From Sulfuricella denitrificans skB26 (GTDB lineage Bacteria; Pseudomonadota; Gammaproteobacteria; Burkholderiales; Sulfuricellaceae): a DNA stretch of 64,000 bases. The stretch lies in contig NC_022357.1 of assembly GCF_000297055.2 (NCBI RefSeq), forward strand, positions 2,758,501 to 2,822,500. The letters run 5' to 3'. The notes below the pieces were generated by a model, which searched no databases, was not told where the DNA came from, and saw only the letters and a list, made by a program, of their open reading frames with translations. Made by a program: the position numbers and the translations under genes. Of this stretch, positions 53,615 to 61,698 are shown piece after piece. Numbering within the stretch: the stretch's first letter is position 1; each line of letters opens with the position of its first letter.

Positions 53615-54549
53615 GATGAGGGAGGCGTTGCAGCAGGTGCGGACTGCCAGAAATCGAAAAAGTTAAACCAATTATAAGGCGCCTTGCGGCAGTAATGGTC
53701 CAGCAGTGCAGCATAACGGGCAATGGCCGCTTCTACGGCGGCACCGCGCTGCCCGCGAGCAACGTCGGAAAAATCCGCCAGGGGTTCGAAATGGATGGCG
53801 TAACGGTTGCCGCCCAGATACAACCCGGTCATGAATACCACCGGACGCCGCAGCAATGCGGCCATGCGAAACGGGCCGACGGGCAGACGGGCCTCTACGC
53901 CAAGAAATTGCACCGGGTTCAGCGTGTCGTCGCCGGGGGTGCGATCCGCCAGCATGCCGACCACACAACCATCATCCAGGCGCTCGCGTACCTTGAGCAT
54001 GGAATCGATGTGCCCCAGGCCGATGATATCCTTCACCGCCTCCGGATTGATCGCTGCCAGCATGGCATTAATTTTTTGGGCGTTATCTTCGTGCATCAGC
54101 ATGGCGACGCGCAAATCCGAGTGTTTCCAGCCTATCGCGCGGATTACTTCAAAGCTGCCCAGGTGCGCCCCTATCAGGAACAGGCCTTTGCCGTCGGCAA
54201 GCAGGCGCCGTAACGTGTCTTCGCCGTGTACTTCAAATTCGAACAGGTCGAAGCGGCGATTGACCAGATAGACGCGGTCATGGATGGTGGCGGCAAAGGT
54301 AAAAAAATGCTGGTACAGATCGCGCCAGCGGGCAGGCCGGCCTAACGCACGTCCGAGATAATGGCTGGAAGCGCGCCGACTGGCCGGGGCAAACAGCAAA
54401 AAATAAGCGGCGATCAGGTGCACTACGCTGCGCGCCACGCGCCGCCCCAGGCGCAGTGAAATCCAGGTCATAACGCGCAACATCAGCATGTTGCTGCGCT
54501 CCGGGGTTTGCGCCCATGAGGCGTGGCTGGCTGTCGGATCAGGTGTCAT
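53611..54549 (-). CDS. LpxL/HtrB-type acyltransferase of the pigment cluster
   Basis: A 312-residue lysophospholipid/lipid A-type acyltransferase. The HX4E motif is HLGSFE in FLIGAHLGSFEVIRAIG, and a membrane segment lies near 38-56. The conserved MLADRTPGDDT and AALLRRPVVFMTG are present. In aryl-polyene clusters this family may esterify the polyene to its lipid anchor. It overlaps the dehydratase and LolA-like genes by four bases each. Confidence 0.88.
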   Translation of the reverse strand: MTPDPTASHASWAQTPERSNMLMLRVMTWISLRLGRRVARSVVHLIAAYFLLFAPASRRASSHYLGRALGRPARWRDLYQHFFTFAATIHDRVYLVNRRFDLFEFEVHGEDTLRRLLADGKGLFLIGAHLGSFEVIRAIGWKHSDLRVAMLMHEDNAQKINAMLAAINPEAVKDIIGLGHIDSMLKVRERLDDGCVVGMLADRTPGDDTLNPVQFLGVEARLPVGPFRMAALLRRPVVFMTGLYLGGNRYAIHFEPLADFSDVARGQRGAAVEAAIARYAALLDHYCRKAPYNWFNFFDFWQSAPAATPPSS

Positions 54550-54851
54550 ACCGACGCTCCCGGCACGATACTGCCACTGGCGATTTTGCGCGCACCCGCC
54601 AGGATGTCGAACCGTATCGTTCCGCTGGCCGAGACGGCATGCTGGATCAGTAGTTCATCGCCGGGACTCGCGGGGCTGAGAAACTTGACTGAGCTGATCT
54701 CGCACAGATCCAAAGCAATCCCGCTGGTATCGGCGATTATTTGAAGCGCCACGTCCAGCAGCACGACACCGGGGAGGATGGGGGTGCCGGGAAAATGCCC
54801 GGCAAAGGCAGGATGATCCAGCGGAACCGTCCAGTGCGCGGCGTTATTCAT
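54546..54851 (-). CDS. ApeI-like 3-hydroxyacyl-ACP dehydratase (hot-dog)
   Basis: A 101-residue single hot-dog domain. The helix-leading motif HPAFAGHFPGTPILPGVVLLDVALQ is that of FabZ/ApeI dehydratases, with the catalytic His in GHFPG. With the other dehydratase at 46633 it would introduce trans double bonds along the polyene. It overlaps both neighbours by four bases. Confidence 0.88.
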   Translation of the reverse strand: MNNAAHWTVPLDHPAFAGHFPGTPILPGVVLLDVALQIIADTSGIALDLCEISSVKFLSPASPGDELLIQHAVSASGTIRFDILAGARKIASGSIVPGASV

Positions 54852-56191
54852 GCGGATTTCCGTGCGCTGTAAGCCTGCAGCAAGGCCTGCAATGCGGCTC
54901 GCGGCAGTTTTCCGGTGCTGTTGCGAGGCAAGGCATCCACAAACACCAAGGGACGCGGCAGAAAAACCGGGTCAACACGCTCGCGCAGCGCCTCCAGCAG
55001 GGTCGAGGCCGCCATTCCTGGTGCCACCACGCAGGCAGCCAGCCGGGTGACATGGTCGGGGCTGGTTTCATCAGGCATGTAAAAAGCACCATCCACCACG
55101 CCTGGCAGGCTATTGAGCTGGTGATCGAGGCTCGCCAGGGAATGTCGTTTCCCCGCGATATTAACCAGATCGGCCATGCGTCCGTGGAGTAAAAAACGCT
55201 CTTCGCCAATCGGTTCGATGATGTCGCTCATGGCAATCGGGGTCTCGACGTGGCCGCCGCAAGCGCGCACGCAGTCAGCCTCCACGGCCAATTTTATCCC
55301 GGGAAGCAATTGCCATTCTGCGCTTTGCGTGGGGCTGCGGGTCGCGATCAGGCCGGTTTCTGTGCTGCCGTAGATTTCCATCAGCGGTGCATTGCAACGT
55401 GACTCTATCTCCTGCGCAAGTTGGGCCGACAGCGGCGCAGTGGCGGATACTACCCGTGAGATCTCCGGTAGCTCCAGTCCCGCATCCAGCAAGGCGCGCA
55501 GATGCACGGGCGAGGACACCAACACTCGCGGTGTCGGCACTGCCGCCAGTGCCTGGCAAATATCGGCCGGGTAAAACGGCTGCGCATGGCTGAGTGCGTT
55601 GCCGCTGAGCCATGCCATCAGTACCGTGGATTCAAACCCGTACATGTGTTGCGGCGGCACCGTGCCTATCAGTGTGCAGGGTGTGTTGTGCAGCAACCCC
55701 AGGCGCAATGCCTCAGCCTGCACACTGCCGACCAGCGCGCCCCAAGTCTTGGGATGCGGTTGCGGCATGCCGGTCGAACCTGAAGTAAATACCACCGCGA
55801 TGCGCTGCCTGACATCGATTTGTGGAATTTCGAATTGATCCAGTTGACCACCATCCATGACCGGGTATTTCAGTTGGGGCAGATCCACCGCACAGTGATC
55901 ACTATCCGTCAGACAAAACACATCCGGTGCAAAAATCTTGATCTGGCGGACAACTTCAGGGGTATGGGTAGACGGCAGCAGGCTGACTTTGCCGGTCACA
56001 ATGGCAGCGGCCAGACCCACGCTGAAGCGGTAGCGGTCGCTGCACATATTGAGCAGATGGCTTCCCGCGGGAAACCGGGCAGCAAGCTGACGGGCCTCGG
56101 CCAGGAACTGGCGCAACGTGACTGCGCCATCGGCACGCCAGGCGATGATGCTGTCCGGGGAGACGTGTGATACCAGCGGCAATGAAGACAT
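54848..56191 (-). CDS. AMP-dependent aryl/acyl ligase of the pigment cluster
   Basis: The start is the ATG at 56191 (MSSLPLVSHVSPDSIIAWRAD), 17 bases after the membrane-protein gene, giving 447 residues. It is a short ANL-family adenylating enzyme: the P-loop is VVFTSGSTGMPQPHPKTWG, then MEIYGSTETGLIATR, LHGRMADLVNIAGKR and the C-terminal PRNSTGKLPRAAL lysine. It should activate the hydroxybenzoate starter and load it on the ACP. The lysine-bearing tail suggests it is active. Confidence 0.9.
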   Translation of the reverse strand: MSSLPLVSHVSPDSIIAWRADGAVTLRQFLAEARQLAARFPAGSHLLNMCSDRYRFSVGLAAAIVTGKVSLLPSTHTPEVVRQIKIFAPDVFCLTDSDHCAVDLPQLKYPVMDGGQLDQFEIPQIDVRQRIAVVFTSGSTGMPQPHPKTWGALVGSVQAEALRLGLLHNTPCTLIGTVPPQHMYGFESTVLMAWLSGNALSHAQPFYPADICQALAAVPTPRVLVSSPVHLRALLDAGLELPEISRVVSATAPLSAQLAQEIESRCNAPLMEIYGSTETGLIATRSPTQSAEWQLLPGIKLAVEADCVRACGGHVETPIAMSDIIEPIGEERFLLHGRMADLVNIAGKRHSLASLDHQLNSLPGVVDGAFYMPDETSPDHVTRLAACVVAPGMAASTLLEALRERVDPVFLPRPLVFVDALPRNSTGKLPRAALQALLQAYSARKSA

Positions 56192-56208
56192 GATTAAAGC
56201 GGTAACGA

Positions 56209-56847
56209 CTAGCGTGGGCGCGCCGAAGTGTTCCTGTATGCCCGCACCGCATCGAGGATGCGCGTCTGCCGCATTTCGGGCAGCACCCACCGGCGTATCC
56301 AATATTCAGCAATGAACATCAATGCGACCAAAGGCAGCGTCAGAAAATTGGCAAAAAACGACCATATCACCAACGGCGCCAGAAAAAACAGCCCGGTAGA
56401 AACCAACGCCATCACGGCAAAAAACAGGGTCCAGGCGACCGTGACCTGACGTGCGTAAAGTTCATGCTGCGGCGTCAACGGCGCATGCACCGCCTCTGCG
56501 AAGCGTGTACAGAGCGGTTGCCGCCCGGCGATCAAGGTACGACCAAAAGTCATGAACAGGATGAGCTGCATACCCACATTTTGCAGCCAGTAAACCAGCC
56601 CGAAATGCTGCTCAAGCGCCGACCATCCGGCCCATAGTGCGACACACGACAGCATTAGCGCACCCAGCATGATGACGCGCCGAGGAGAATTCCAGGCCAG
56701 CACCAGAGCAATCAATACTACGGGCGCAATGGCCACCAACGCACCCAGATTACTGTTTTGCGCGGATTCGTTGGTGTAATGCGCCAGCAGCGGATAGCCG
56801 ATCACCAGCGTGGCGATACCCAGCCAGCGCAAGATACGGCGTGTCAT
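56209..56847 (-). CDS. Membrane protein of aryl-polyene clusters (COG4648-like)
   Basis: A 212-residue protein with about five membrane segments. It has VGMQLILFMTFGRTLIAGRQPLCTRFAE and WIRRWVLPEMRQ, which match the unnamed membrane proteins found next to the ACP and ligase in xanthomonadin/aryl-polyene clusters. Its molecular job is not known. It follows the ACP gene immediately and precedes the ligase. Confidence 0.83.
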   Translation of the reverse strand: MTRRILRWLGIATLVIGYPLLAHYTNESAQNSNLGALVAIAPVVLIALVLAWNSPRRVIMLGALMLSCVALWAGWSALEQHFGLVYWLQNVGMQLILFMTFGRTLIAGRQPLCTRFAEAVHAPLTPQHELYARQVTVAWTLFFAVMALVSTGLFFLAPLVIWSFFANFLTLPLVALMFIAEYWIRRWVLPEMRQTRILDAVRAYRNTSARPR

Positions 56848-57138
56848 TTAGAGGGTTCTCTGTGAGGCAATATAGTCGGAGAGGCTGCGCAACGAACTGA
56901 AAATATGCTGGTTGTCTGCGCTGTCGGTACGCAGTTGCAGACCATAACGCTTGGAAATTACCAGCGCGGCTTCCAATATATCAATCGAATCCAGGCCCAA
57001 ACCCTCGCCATATAATGGGGCATCAAGGTCGATTTGATCTGCTGTAACCTCAAGGTTCAGACCCTCGATCATCAACTCAGCAACTTCACGTTGCAAATCG
57101 GCTGTACTAGAGACAATAGGTTTTTGGGTTTCTTGCAT
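56848..57138 (-). CDS. Acyl carrier protein of the pigment cluster
   Basis: A 96-residue ACP. The phosphopantetheine attachment site is the serine in EGLGLDSIDILEAALVI (near residue 51). A 20-residue N-terminal extension precedes the four-helix fold. It carries the aryl starter and growing polyene. It is the first gene of the minus arm. I found only one ACP here, whereas many aryl-polyene clusters have two. No phosphopantetheinyl transferase is in the window. Confidence 0.92.
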   Translation of the reverse strand: MQETQKPIVSSTADLQREVAELMIEGLNLEVTADQIDLDAPLYGEGLGLDSIDILEAALVISKRYGLQLRTDSADNQHIFSSLRSLSDYIASQRTL

Positions 57139-57177
57139 GGTATTTGGTTACAACTTGCCGTTACGGTTTAAAAATGG

Positions 57178-57212
57178 AAGCTGGGCACCCCTTATTTTGG
57201 GGTGCCCAGCTT
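57178..57212. terminator. Strong hairpin between tRNA-Arg and the pigment operon
   Basis: Perfect 14-base arms AAGCTGGGCACCCC/GGGGTGCCCAGCTT at 57178-57191 and 57199-57212 with a 7-base loop. On the minus strand it is followed by CCATTTTTAAA. It lies ten bases after the tRNA 3' end, so it most likely ends the tRNA transcript and separates it from the ACP operon, which then needs its own promoter in 57139-57177. Confidence 0.8.
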
Positions 57213-57221
57213 GTATCAGAA

Positions 57222-57298
57222 TGGTGCGCCCGGCGCGATTCGAACGCGCGACCCTTGGCTTCGGAAACCAATACTCTATCCAGCTGAGCTACGGGCGC
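57222..57298 (-). tRNA. tRNA-Arg (anticodon CCG)
   Basis: The minus strand folds as a full tRNA: acceptor GCGCCCG/CGGGCGC, D-arm GCTCAGCTGGATAGAGT, anticodon stem TTGGT/GCCAA with loop TTCCGAA, and T-arm with GTTCGAATC. The anticodon is CCG, reading CGG. The encoded 3' end is ACCA, so CCA is genomic. The 77-base count includes it. Confidence 0.97.
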
Positions 57299-57423
57299 AT
57301 TGTGAAAATCAGGCGCAAATCATAGCGGTTTTTTACGGCAACGTCCATGCCGGACTTTTGCAGTTGACTGAATTACCGTTATAATTACGGGTTTTCGACA
57401 TTACACAAGACAAGGATTTCCCC

Positions 57424-57909
57424 ATGAGTGGCCACGAAATGAAAAAAACCACAGTTACGCAATTCCTGCTCGCCCTGGTAGGTGCGCTGATCCCGGTGCT
57501 GATCGTTGCGTTCCTGATTTTCAAATTGGTCATGGGCATCCAGACCACCCACGTTGACGCTGTAGATACCCAAGCGGCAACGGAAGAAATTACCAAACGT
57601 CTGAAACCAGTAGGCGAAGTTGCCATCGGCGAAGCCAAGCCTGATGCTGGCGGCGTGGTGGATGGCAAGAAAGTCTACGAAGGCCTGTGCCAGGCTTGCC
57701 ATGCTACCGGCGCTGCGGGCGCACCGAAGGCTGGCGACAAAGGCGCCTGGGGTCCGCGTATCAGCCAAGGCAAAGACACCCTGTTCAAACATGCCATCGG
57801 TGGCTTTACCGGAAAATCCGGCGCGATGCCGGCTAAAGGCGGCAACCCGGCTCTGTCTGACGATGAAGTAAAAGCTGCGGTGGAACACCTGATCGGACTG
57901 TCGAAGTAA
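57424..57909 (+). CDS. Membrane-anchored cytochrome c5-type protein
   Basis: A 161-residue protein. An uncleaved N-terminal membrane helix (about 13-37, TQFLLALVGALIPVLIVAFL) anchors a periplasmic haem domain. The haem motif is CQACH near residue 91, and GAMPAKGGNPALSDDEVKAAV supplies the methionine ligand and the typical c5 tail. It follows the tRNA on the opposite strand. It could donate to a terminal oxidase or to other periplasmic enzymes. A short charged linker (about 38-75) gives reach. Confidence 0.92.
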   Translation: MSGHEMKKTTVTQFLLALVGALIPVLIVAFLIFKLVMGIQTTHVDAVDTQAATEEITKRLKPVGEVAIGEAKPDAGGVVDGKKVYEGLCQACHATGAAGAPKAGDKGAWGPRISQGKDTLFKHAIGGFTGKSGAMPAKGGNPALSDDEVKAAVEHLIGLSK

Positions 57910-57920
57910 AAACTCCTCAC

Positions 57921-57956
57921 CCCCGATCCTCTCCCCCGTTGAGGAGAGGATCGGGG
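57921..57956. repeat. REP-like GC-rich palindrome after the cytochrome c5 gene
   Basis: Arms of 14 bases, CCCCGATCCTCTCC at 57921-57934 and its exact complement at 57943-57956, with an 8-base loop. There is no T run, so it is not the main terminator. Sequences of the type CCCTCTCC...GGAGAGG are widely scattered in betaproteobacterial intergenic regions, so it is probably a REP-like element. Confidence 0.6.
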
Positions 57957-57978
57957 TGGAAGCTTGAAATGGATTCGG

Positions 57979-58008
57979 AATAAGGGCGACTTTTTAGTTG
58001 CCCTTATT
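57979..58008. terminator. Rho-independent terminator shared by cytochrome c5 and rep
   Basis: Stem AATAAGGGCGAC/GTTGCCCTTATT (57979-57990 and 57997-58008, one G-T pair) with a short loop, then TTTTC on the plus strand. On the minus strand the rep stop codon (58004-58006) is inside the stem. It can end both converging transcripts. Confidence 0.8.
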
Positions 58009-59989
58009 TTTTCAGCATCGCCTTCATGGCCGCCATCGCTGCCGCGCCTTCCGCTTTCCGCACTTCCGGCGCGCTTTCCCGTCCGCTGATGCGCAAGTCG
58101 TCCTGCGCCAGTTCGGCGATGAAGCGGCTCGGCTCGCAGGCCTGCCATTCGCGGCCGCGCTTGCGCTTCGAGCAATAGCTCAGGGTCAGGCCGCGCTGGG
58201 CACGAGTAATGCCGACGTACATCAGGCGGCGCTCCTCCTCCACCAGACCGTTGTCGATACATTCACGGTGCGGCAGGATGCCGTCCTCCACGCCGACCAG
58301 GAACACATGGGGATACTCCAGCCCCTTCGCCGCATGCAGGGTGGACAGGCGCACCGCATCCAGATCCTGGCTGTCGCGGTTATCCAGGATGTTGATCAGG
58401 GCGATAGTCTGGGTCAGTTCGATGATGTTCTTGCCGTCCTCTTCGCCCTTCTTCGACAGCCAGGCAACGAAATCCCGCACGTTGTTCCATTTGCTTTCCG
58501 CCGCGCGCGGCTCTTCGCTGTCGAACAGGTGCGCCTCGTAGCCGATCGCCTTGAGCAGATCCTCGATGATGACCGCTGCGGATTCCCGTTCGGCTCGGAA
58601 TTGCAGATTGTTGATGAACTGGCAAAACTCCATCAGGGCATGGTATTGCCTGGTGCCGAGCTGGTTTTCCGCACCGGCTTCGAAGGCGGTGGCGAACAGG
58701 CTCTGGTGGCGTTGCGCGGAATAGTTTCCAAGCTTTTCCAGGGTTTGTGTGCCGATTCCTTTTTTCGGCGCAGTGACGGCGCGGATGAAAGCCGGATCGT
58801 CGTCGCTATTGGCCAGCAGACGCAAATAGGCGATCACATCCTTGATCTCGGGCTTGTCGAAAAACGAGCTGCCGCCGCTCAGCTGGTACGGGATGCGCTC
58901 GTTACGCAGCTGCTGCTCGAACACCCGCGCCTGATGGTTGCCGCGATACAGAATGGCGTAATCGGCGAAGCGGGTACGATGTTCGAACTTGTGCGCCAGC
59001 ATCCGCATCACCACGCTCTCCGCCTCGTGCTCCTCGTCCTTGGCGGCCATCACATTGATCGGGTCGCCGAGACCGAGGTCGCTCCATAATTTCTTCTCGA
59101 ACAGCTTGGTGTTGTTGGCGATCAAGCTATTCGCCACGCGCAGGATGCGAATGGTGGAACGGTAGTTCTGCTCCAACTTGACCACGTGCAGACGATCGTA
59201 GTCCTCGCGCAAGGTGTGCAGGTTCTTGATGTCCGCGCCGCGCCAGCCATAGATCGCCTGGTCATCGTCACCCACCGCGGTAAAAGCCCCGCCGCTGCCG
59301 GTCAGCTGCCGCAGCAGCTGGTACTGGCAGCCGTTGGTATCCTGGTATTCGTCGATCAGCAGGTAGCGCAGCTTGCTGCGCCATTTTTCGAGCACTTCGG
59401 GAACCGTGCTGAACAGTTCCACCGGCAGGCGGATGAGGTCGTCGAAGTCCACCGCCTGATAGGCGCGCAAGGTGTCCTGGTAGGCCAGGTAAGTTTTTGC
59501 GGCATGCTGCTCGAGGTCGTTCTCGGACTGATTCAATGCTAGGTCGGGCGAGATCAGCGAGTTTTTCCACAGCGAGATGCGCTGCTGCACGCCCCGGATT
59601 TCGCCCTTGTCGGTGGTCTTGATGATATCGCTGATGATCTGGGCCGCATCGGCGGCATCGAATATCGAGAACCGCGGCTTGTAGCCGAGGTGCGCGGCAT
59701 CCTTGCGCAGTATCTGCATCCCCAGCGAATGGAAGGTGGTAACGGTCAGCCCCCGGCTGGGCTTGCCCTGCAACAGCTTGGCCGCGCGCTCGGACATCTC
59801 GCGCGCTGCCTTGTTGGTGAAGGTGATGGCGGCGATGTGGGCAGGCGAAAAGCCGCATTCCTCGATCAGGTAGGCGATCTTGTGGGTGATCACGCGGGTC
59901 TTGCCACTGCCTGCGCCGGCCAGCACCAGCAGCGGACCGTCGAGATATTTCACCGCTTCGCGCTGCGGGGCATTGAGATGGGAAAGCAT
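58004..59989 (-). CDS. rep: ATP-dependent DNA helicase Rep
   Basis: A 661-residue superfamily 1A helicase, close to E. coli Rep (673). Motifs: LAGAGSGKTRVITHKIAYL (Walker A), TFTNKAAREMSER, YLLIDEYQDTNGCQYQLLR (Walker B), VGDDDQAIYGWRGADIKN, LEQNYRST, TLHAAKGLEYPHVFLVG and YVGITRAQRGLTLSYC. It helps replication forks move through protein blocks. There is no UvrD-type C-terminal extension, supporting Rep. The region before its start carries a heptad repeat array. Confidence 0.94.
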   Translation of the reverse strand: MLSHLNAPQREAVKYLDGPLLVLAGAGSGKTRVITHKIAYLIEECGFSPAHIAAITFTNKAAREMSERAAKLLQGKPSRGLTVTTFHSLGMQILRKDAAHLGYKPRFSIFDAADAAQIISDIIKTTDKGEIRGVQQRISLWKNSLISPDLALNQSENDLEQHAAKTYLAYQDTLRAYQAVDFDDLIRLPVELFSTVPEVLEKWRSKLRYLLIDEYQDTNGCQYQLLRQLTGSGGAFTAVGDDDQAIYGWRGADIKNLHTLREDYDRLHVVKLEQNYRSTIRILRVANSLIANNTKLFEKKLWSDLGLGDPINVMAAKDEEHEAESVVMRMLAHKFEHRTRFADYAILYRGNHQARVFEQQLRNERIPYQLSGGSSFFDKPEIKDVIAYLRLLANSDDDPAFIRAVTAPKKGIGTQTLEKLGNYSAQRHQSLFATAFEAGAENQLGTRQYHALMEFCQFINNLQFRAERESAAVIIEDLLKAIGYEAHLFDSEEPRAAESKWNNVRDFVAWLSKKGEEDGKNIIELTQTIALINILDNRDSQDLDAVRLSTLHAAKGLEYPHVFLVGVEDGILPHRECIDNGLVEEERRLMYVGITRAQRGLTLSYCSKRKRGREWQACEPSRFIAELAQDDLRISGRESAPEVRKAEGAAAMAAMKAMLKK

Positions 59990-59992
59990 TAA

Positions 59993-60116
59993 GTGCTGAG
60001 TCCTGAGTGCTGAGTGCTGAGTAGCACTGGCGCTAATTTTAACACATGAGCAATACGACCCCTGTAAAATACCCTCTACCCCCCCCGCTCAGGACTTGGC
60101 ACTCAGGACTCAGGAC
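59993..60116. repeat. Inverted pair of heptad arrays between rep and apaH
   Basis: Four tandem heptads GTGCTGA, GTCCTGA, GTGCTGA, GTGCTGA occupy 59993-60020. The complementary array TCAGGAC, TTGGCAC, TCAGGAC, TCAGGAC occupies 60089-60116. Each array reads TCAGG/CAC toward a gene start: one ends three bases before the rep ATG on the minus strand, the other one base before the apaH ATG. The AGGAC core may act as the ribosome site. Confidence 0.7.
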
Positions 60117-60117
60117 T

Positions 60118-60944
60118 ATGTCTACATACGCCATCGGCGACATTCAAGGCTGCTTTCAGGCGCTGCAGCTATTGCTGCAAAAAATCGACTTCGACCCCAC
60201 GCGCGACCGGCTGTGGCTGGTGGGCGACCTGGTCAACCGTGGACCGGATTCGCTGGCGGTGCTGCGCTGGGCAAAGTCGCTGGGCGACAAGGCGGGGTCG
60301 TGCTCGGCAACCACGACCTGCATCTGCTGGCAGTCGCCTACGGCTTCGTCAAACCGCATCGCAAGGATACGATCGAGCAAGTGCTGGCGGCGCCCGACCG
60401 TGCCGAACTGTGCGACTGGCTGCGCCACCAGCGCCTGTTTTATGCAGAGGGCGATTATGCGCTGGTGCATGCCGGTCTGCTGCCGCAATGGTCGGTGAAG
60501 AAAGCCGCCGCCCTAGCCCATGAAGTCGAGCAGGAACTGCGCAGCAAGCATTACCTCGATTTCTTCGAGCGCATGTACGGCAACGAACCCAGATCCTGGA
60601 GCAAGGACCTGCGTGGAATGGCACGGCTGCGCATGATCACCAACGCGATGACGCGGCTGCGCTTCTGCACCCCGGAAGGAGTAATGGAATTCGACCACAA
60701 AGGGCCGCCGGAGATATTCCCGGCGGGCCATCTACCCTGGTATGAAGCTCCTAACCGGAAAAGCGCTGACTCCACCCTGATTTTCGGCCACTGGTCGGCG
60801 TTGGGGCTACAGGTGCGCAGCAATCTGATGGCGCTGGATACCGGCTGTTTGTGGGGAGGAGACCTTACGGCAGTACGGCTGGAGGATCGACAGATTTATC
60901 AGATTTCCTGCAAGGCGCTGACAAGTTCAACGCATTGGCAATAG
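60118..60944 (+). pseudogene. apaH: Diadenosine tetraphosphatase ApaH, interrupted by a frameshift
   Basis: The gene starts [45 protein letters not shown], a standard ApaH metallophosphatase N-terminus. The frame is lost near the four Gs at 60294-60297. The rest continues in another frame: [31 protein letters not shown] and DTGCLWGG. Adding one G restores a 275-residue protein of normal length. ApaH cleaves Ap4A to two ADP. Everything but this one base is well conserved, so either a recent inactivating mutation, a phase-variable or slippery site, or a sequence error is possible. Confidence 0.85.
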
Positions 60945-61698
60945 CCTGCTCTGCCAACGCGGCGAGTTCGCGCCGGCTGCGCCCCTGAACCGGCAGCAGC
61001 TCAAGATAGGCAATCTCCGCTACCAGTTCCGGTTCATTCAATATTCTGAACAGGGAGTCGGCGAAGCTCATCTCGTCCACATAGGCCGGAGATAAATTTG
61101 CCGTACCGTCGCGGTGCAGGTAGCGGATCGCCACCGGCCAGAGCGGAGCTCCGCTGTTGATTGCCGATTGCAGCAGTGAAGCATGGAACGGCCGCAGCAA
61201 GGTGCCGTTGCTGGTAGTGCCTTCGGGAAACACCGCCACGCAATCCCCCTGCATGAGGGCATCGACCACTTCCCGACCGGCACGCGCCGTGTCATGGCGC
61301 CGCGTTCTTTCGATGAACAAGGTGCCGATCTTTACCGCCAGCCAGCCGATCACCGGCCAGGCGCGCACCTCTGCCTTGGAAACGAAACGCACCGGGCAGA
61401 CTGCATCCAGCAGGTAAATATCCAGCCATGAAATGTGGTTGGCGACGAACATCACGCCCGCCGCCGAAATGTCCGGCACCTTGCCCCTGACGCTGAGCCT
61501 GACATTGAGAATGGCAAGTACACGTACCGACCAGCGGCGGATCAGCTCTGTGCGCCGAGCCCTGCCTACCAGAGGAAGTAACAGCGCCGCCTTGACCACC
61601 CCCACCAGCAGATGAAGGACGAGCCGGACCAGCCGCCAGTTGCGGGTCAGTACGCCATTACTCCGATTAAGCGGCCGCTCCCAGGAAGTGTCGTGCAT
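60865..61698 (-). CDS. Lyso-ornithine-lipid/1-acyl-glycerol-phosphate acyltransferase (OlsA-like)
   Basis: A 277-residue PlsC-family protein. It has an N-terminal membrane segment (LVRLVLHLLVGVVKAALLLPLVG), HX4D in FVANHISWLDIYLL, KAEVRAWPVIGWLA and FPEGTTSNGTLLRPF. The upstream gene encodes an OlsB-type N-acyltransferase, and their 32-base overlap suggests the OlsB-OlsA pair that makes ornithine lipid. A general AGPAT role is the alternative. The 3' end overlaps the convergent apaH by 80 bases. Confidence 0.83.
   Translation of the reverse strand: MHDTSWERPLNRSNGVLTRNWRLVRLVLHLLVGVVKAALLLPLVGRARRTELIRRWSVRVLAILNVRLSVRGKVPDISAAGVMFVANHISWLDIYLLDAVCPVRFVSKAEVRAWPVIGWLAVKIGTLFIERTRRHDTARAGREVVDALMQGDCVAVFPEGTTSNGTLLRPFHASLLQSAINSGAPLWPVAIRYLHRDGTANLSPAYVDEMSFADSLFRILNEPELVAEIAYLELLPVQGRSRRELAALAEQAIANALNLSAPCRKSDKSVDPPAVLP

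Noticed and set aside
40600-57298. Integration of the pigment cluster as an island at tRNA-Arg
   Set aside because: I looked for a copy of the tRNA 3' end near 40.6 kb and found none; there is no integrase, and the tRNA is separated by its own terminator.
57921-57956. A second terminator after cytochrome c5
   Set aside because: Strong stem but no T run; it looks like a scattered REP-type palindrome, and a better terminator follows at 57979.
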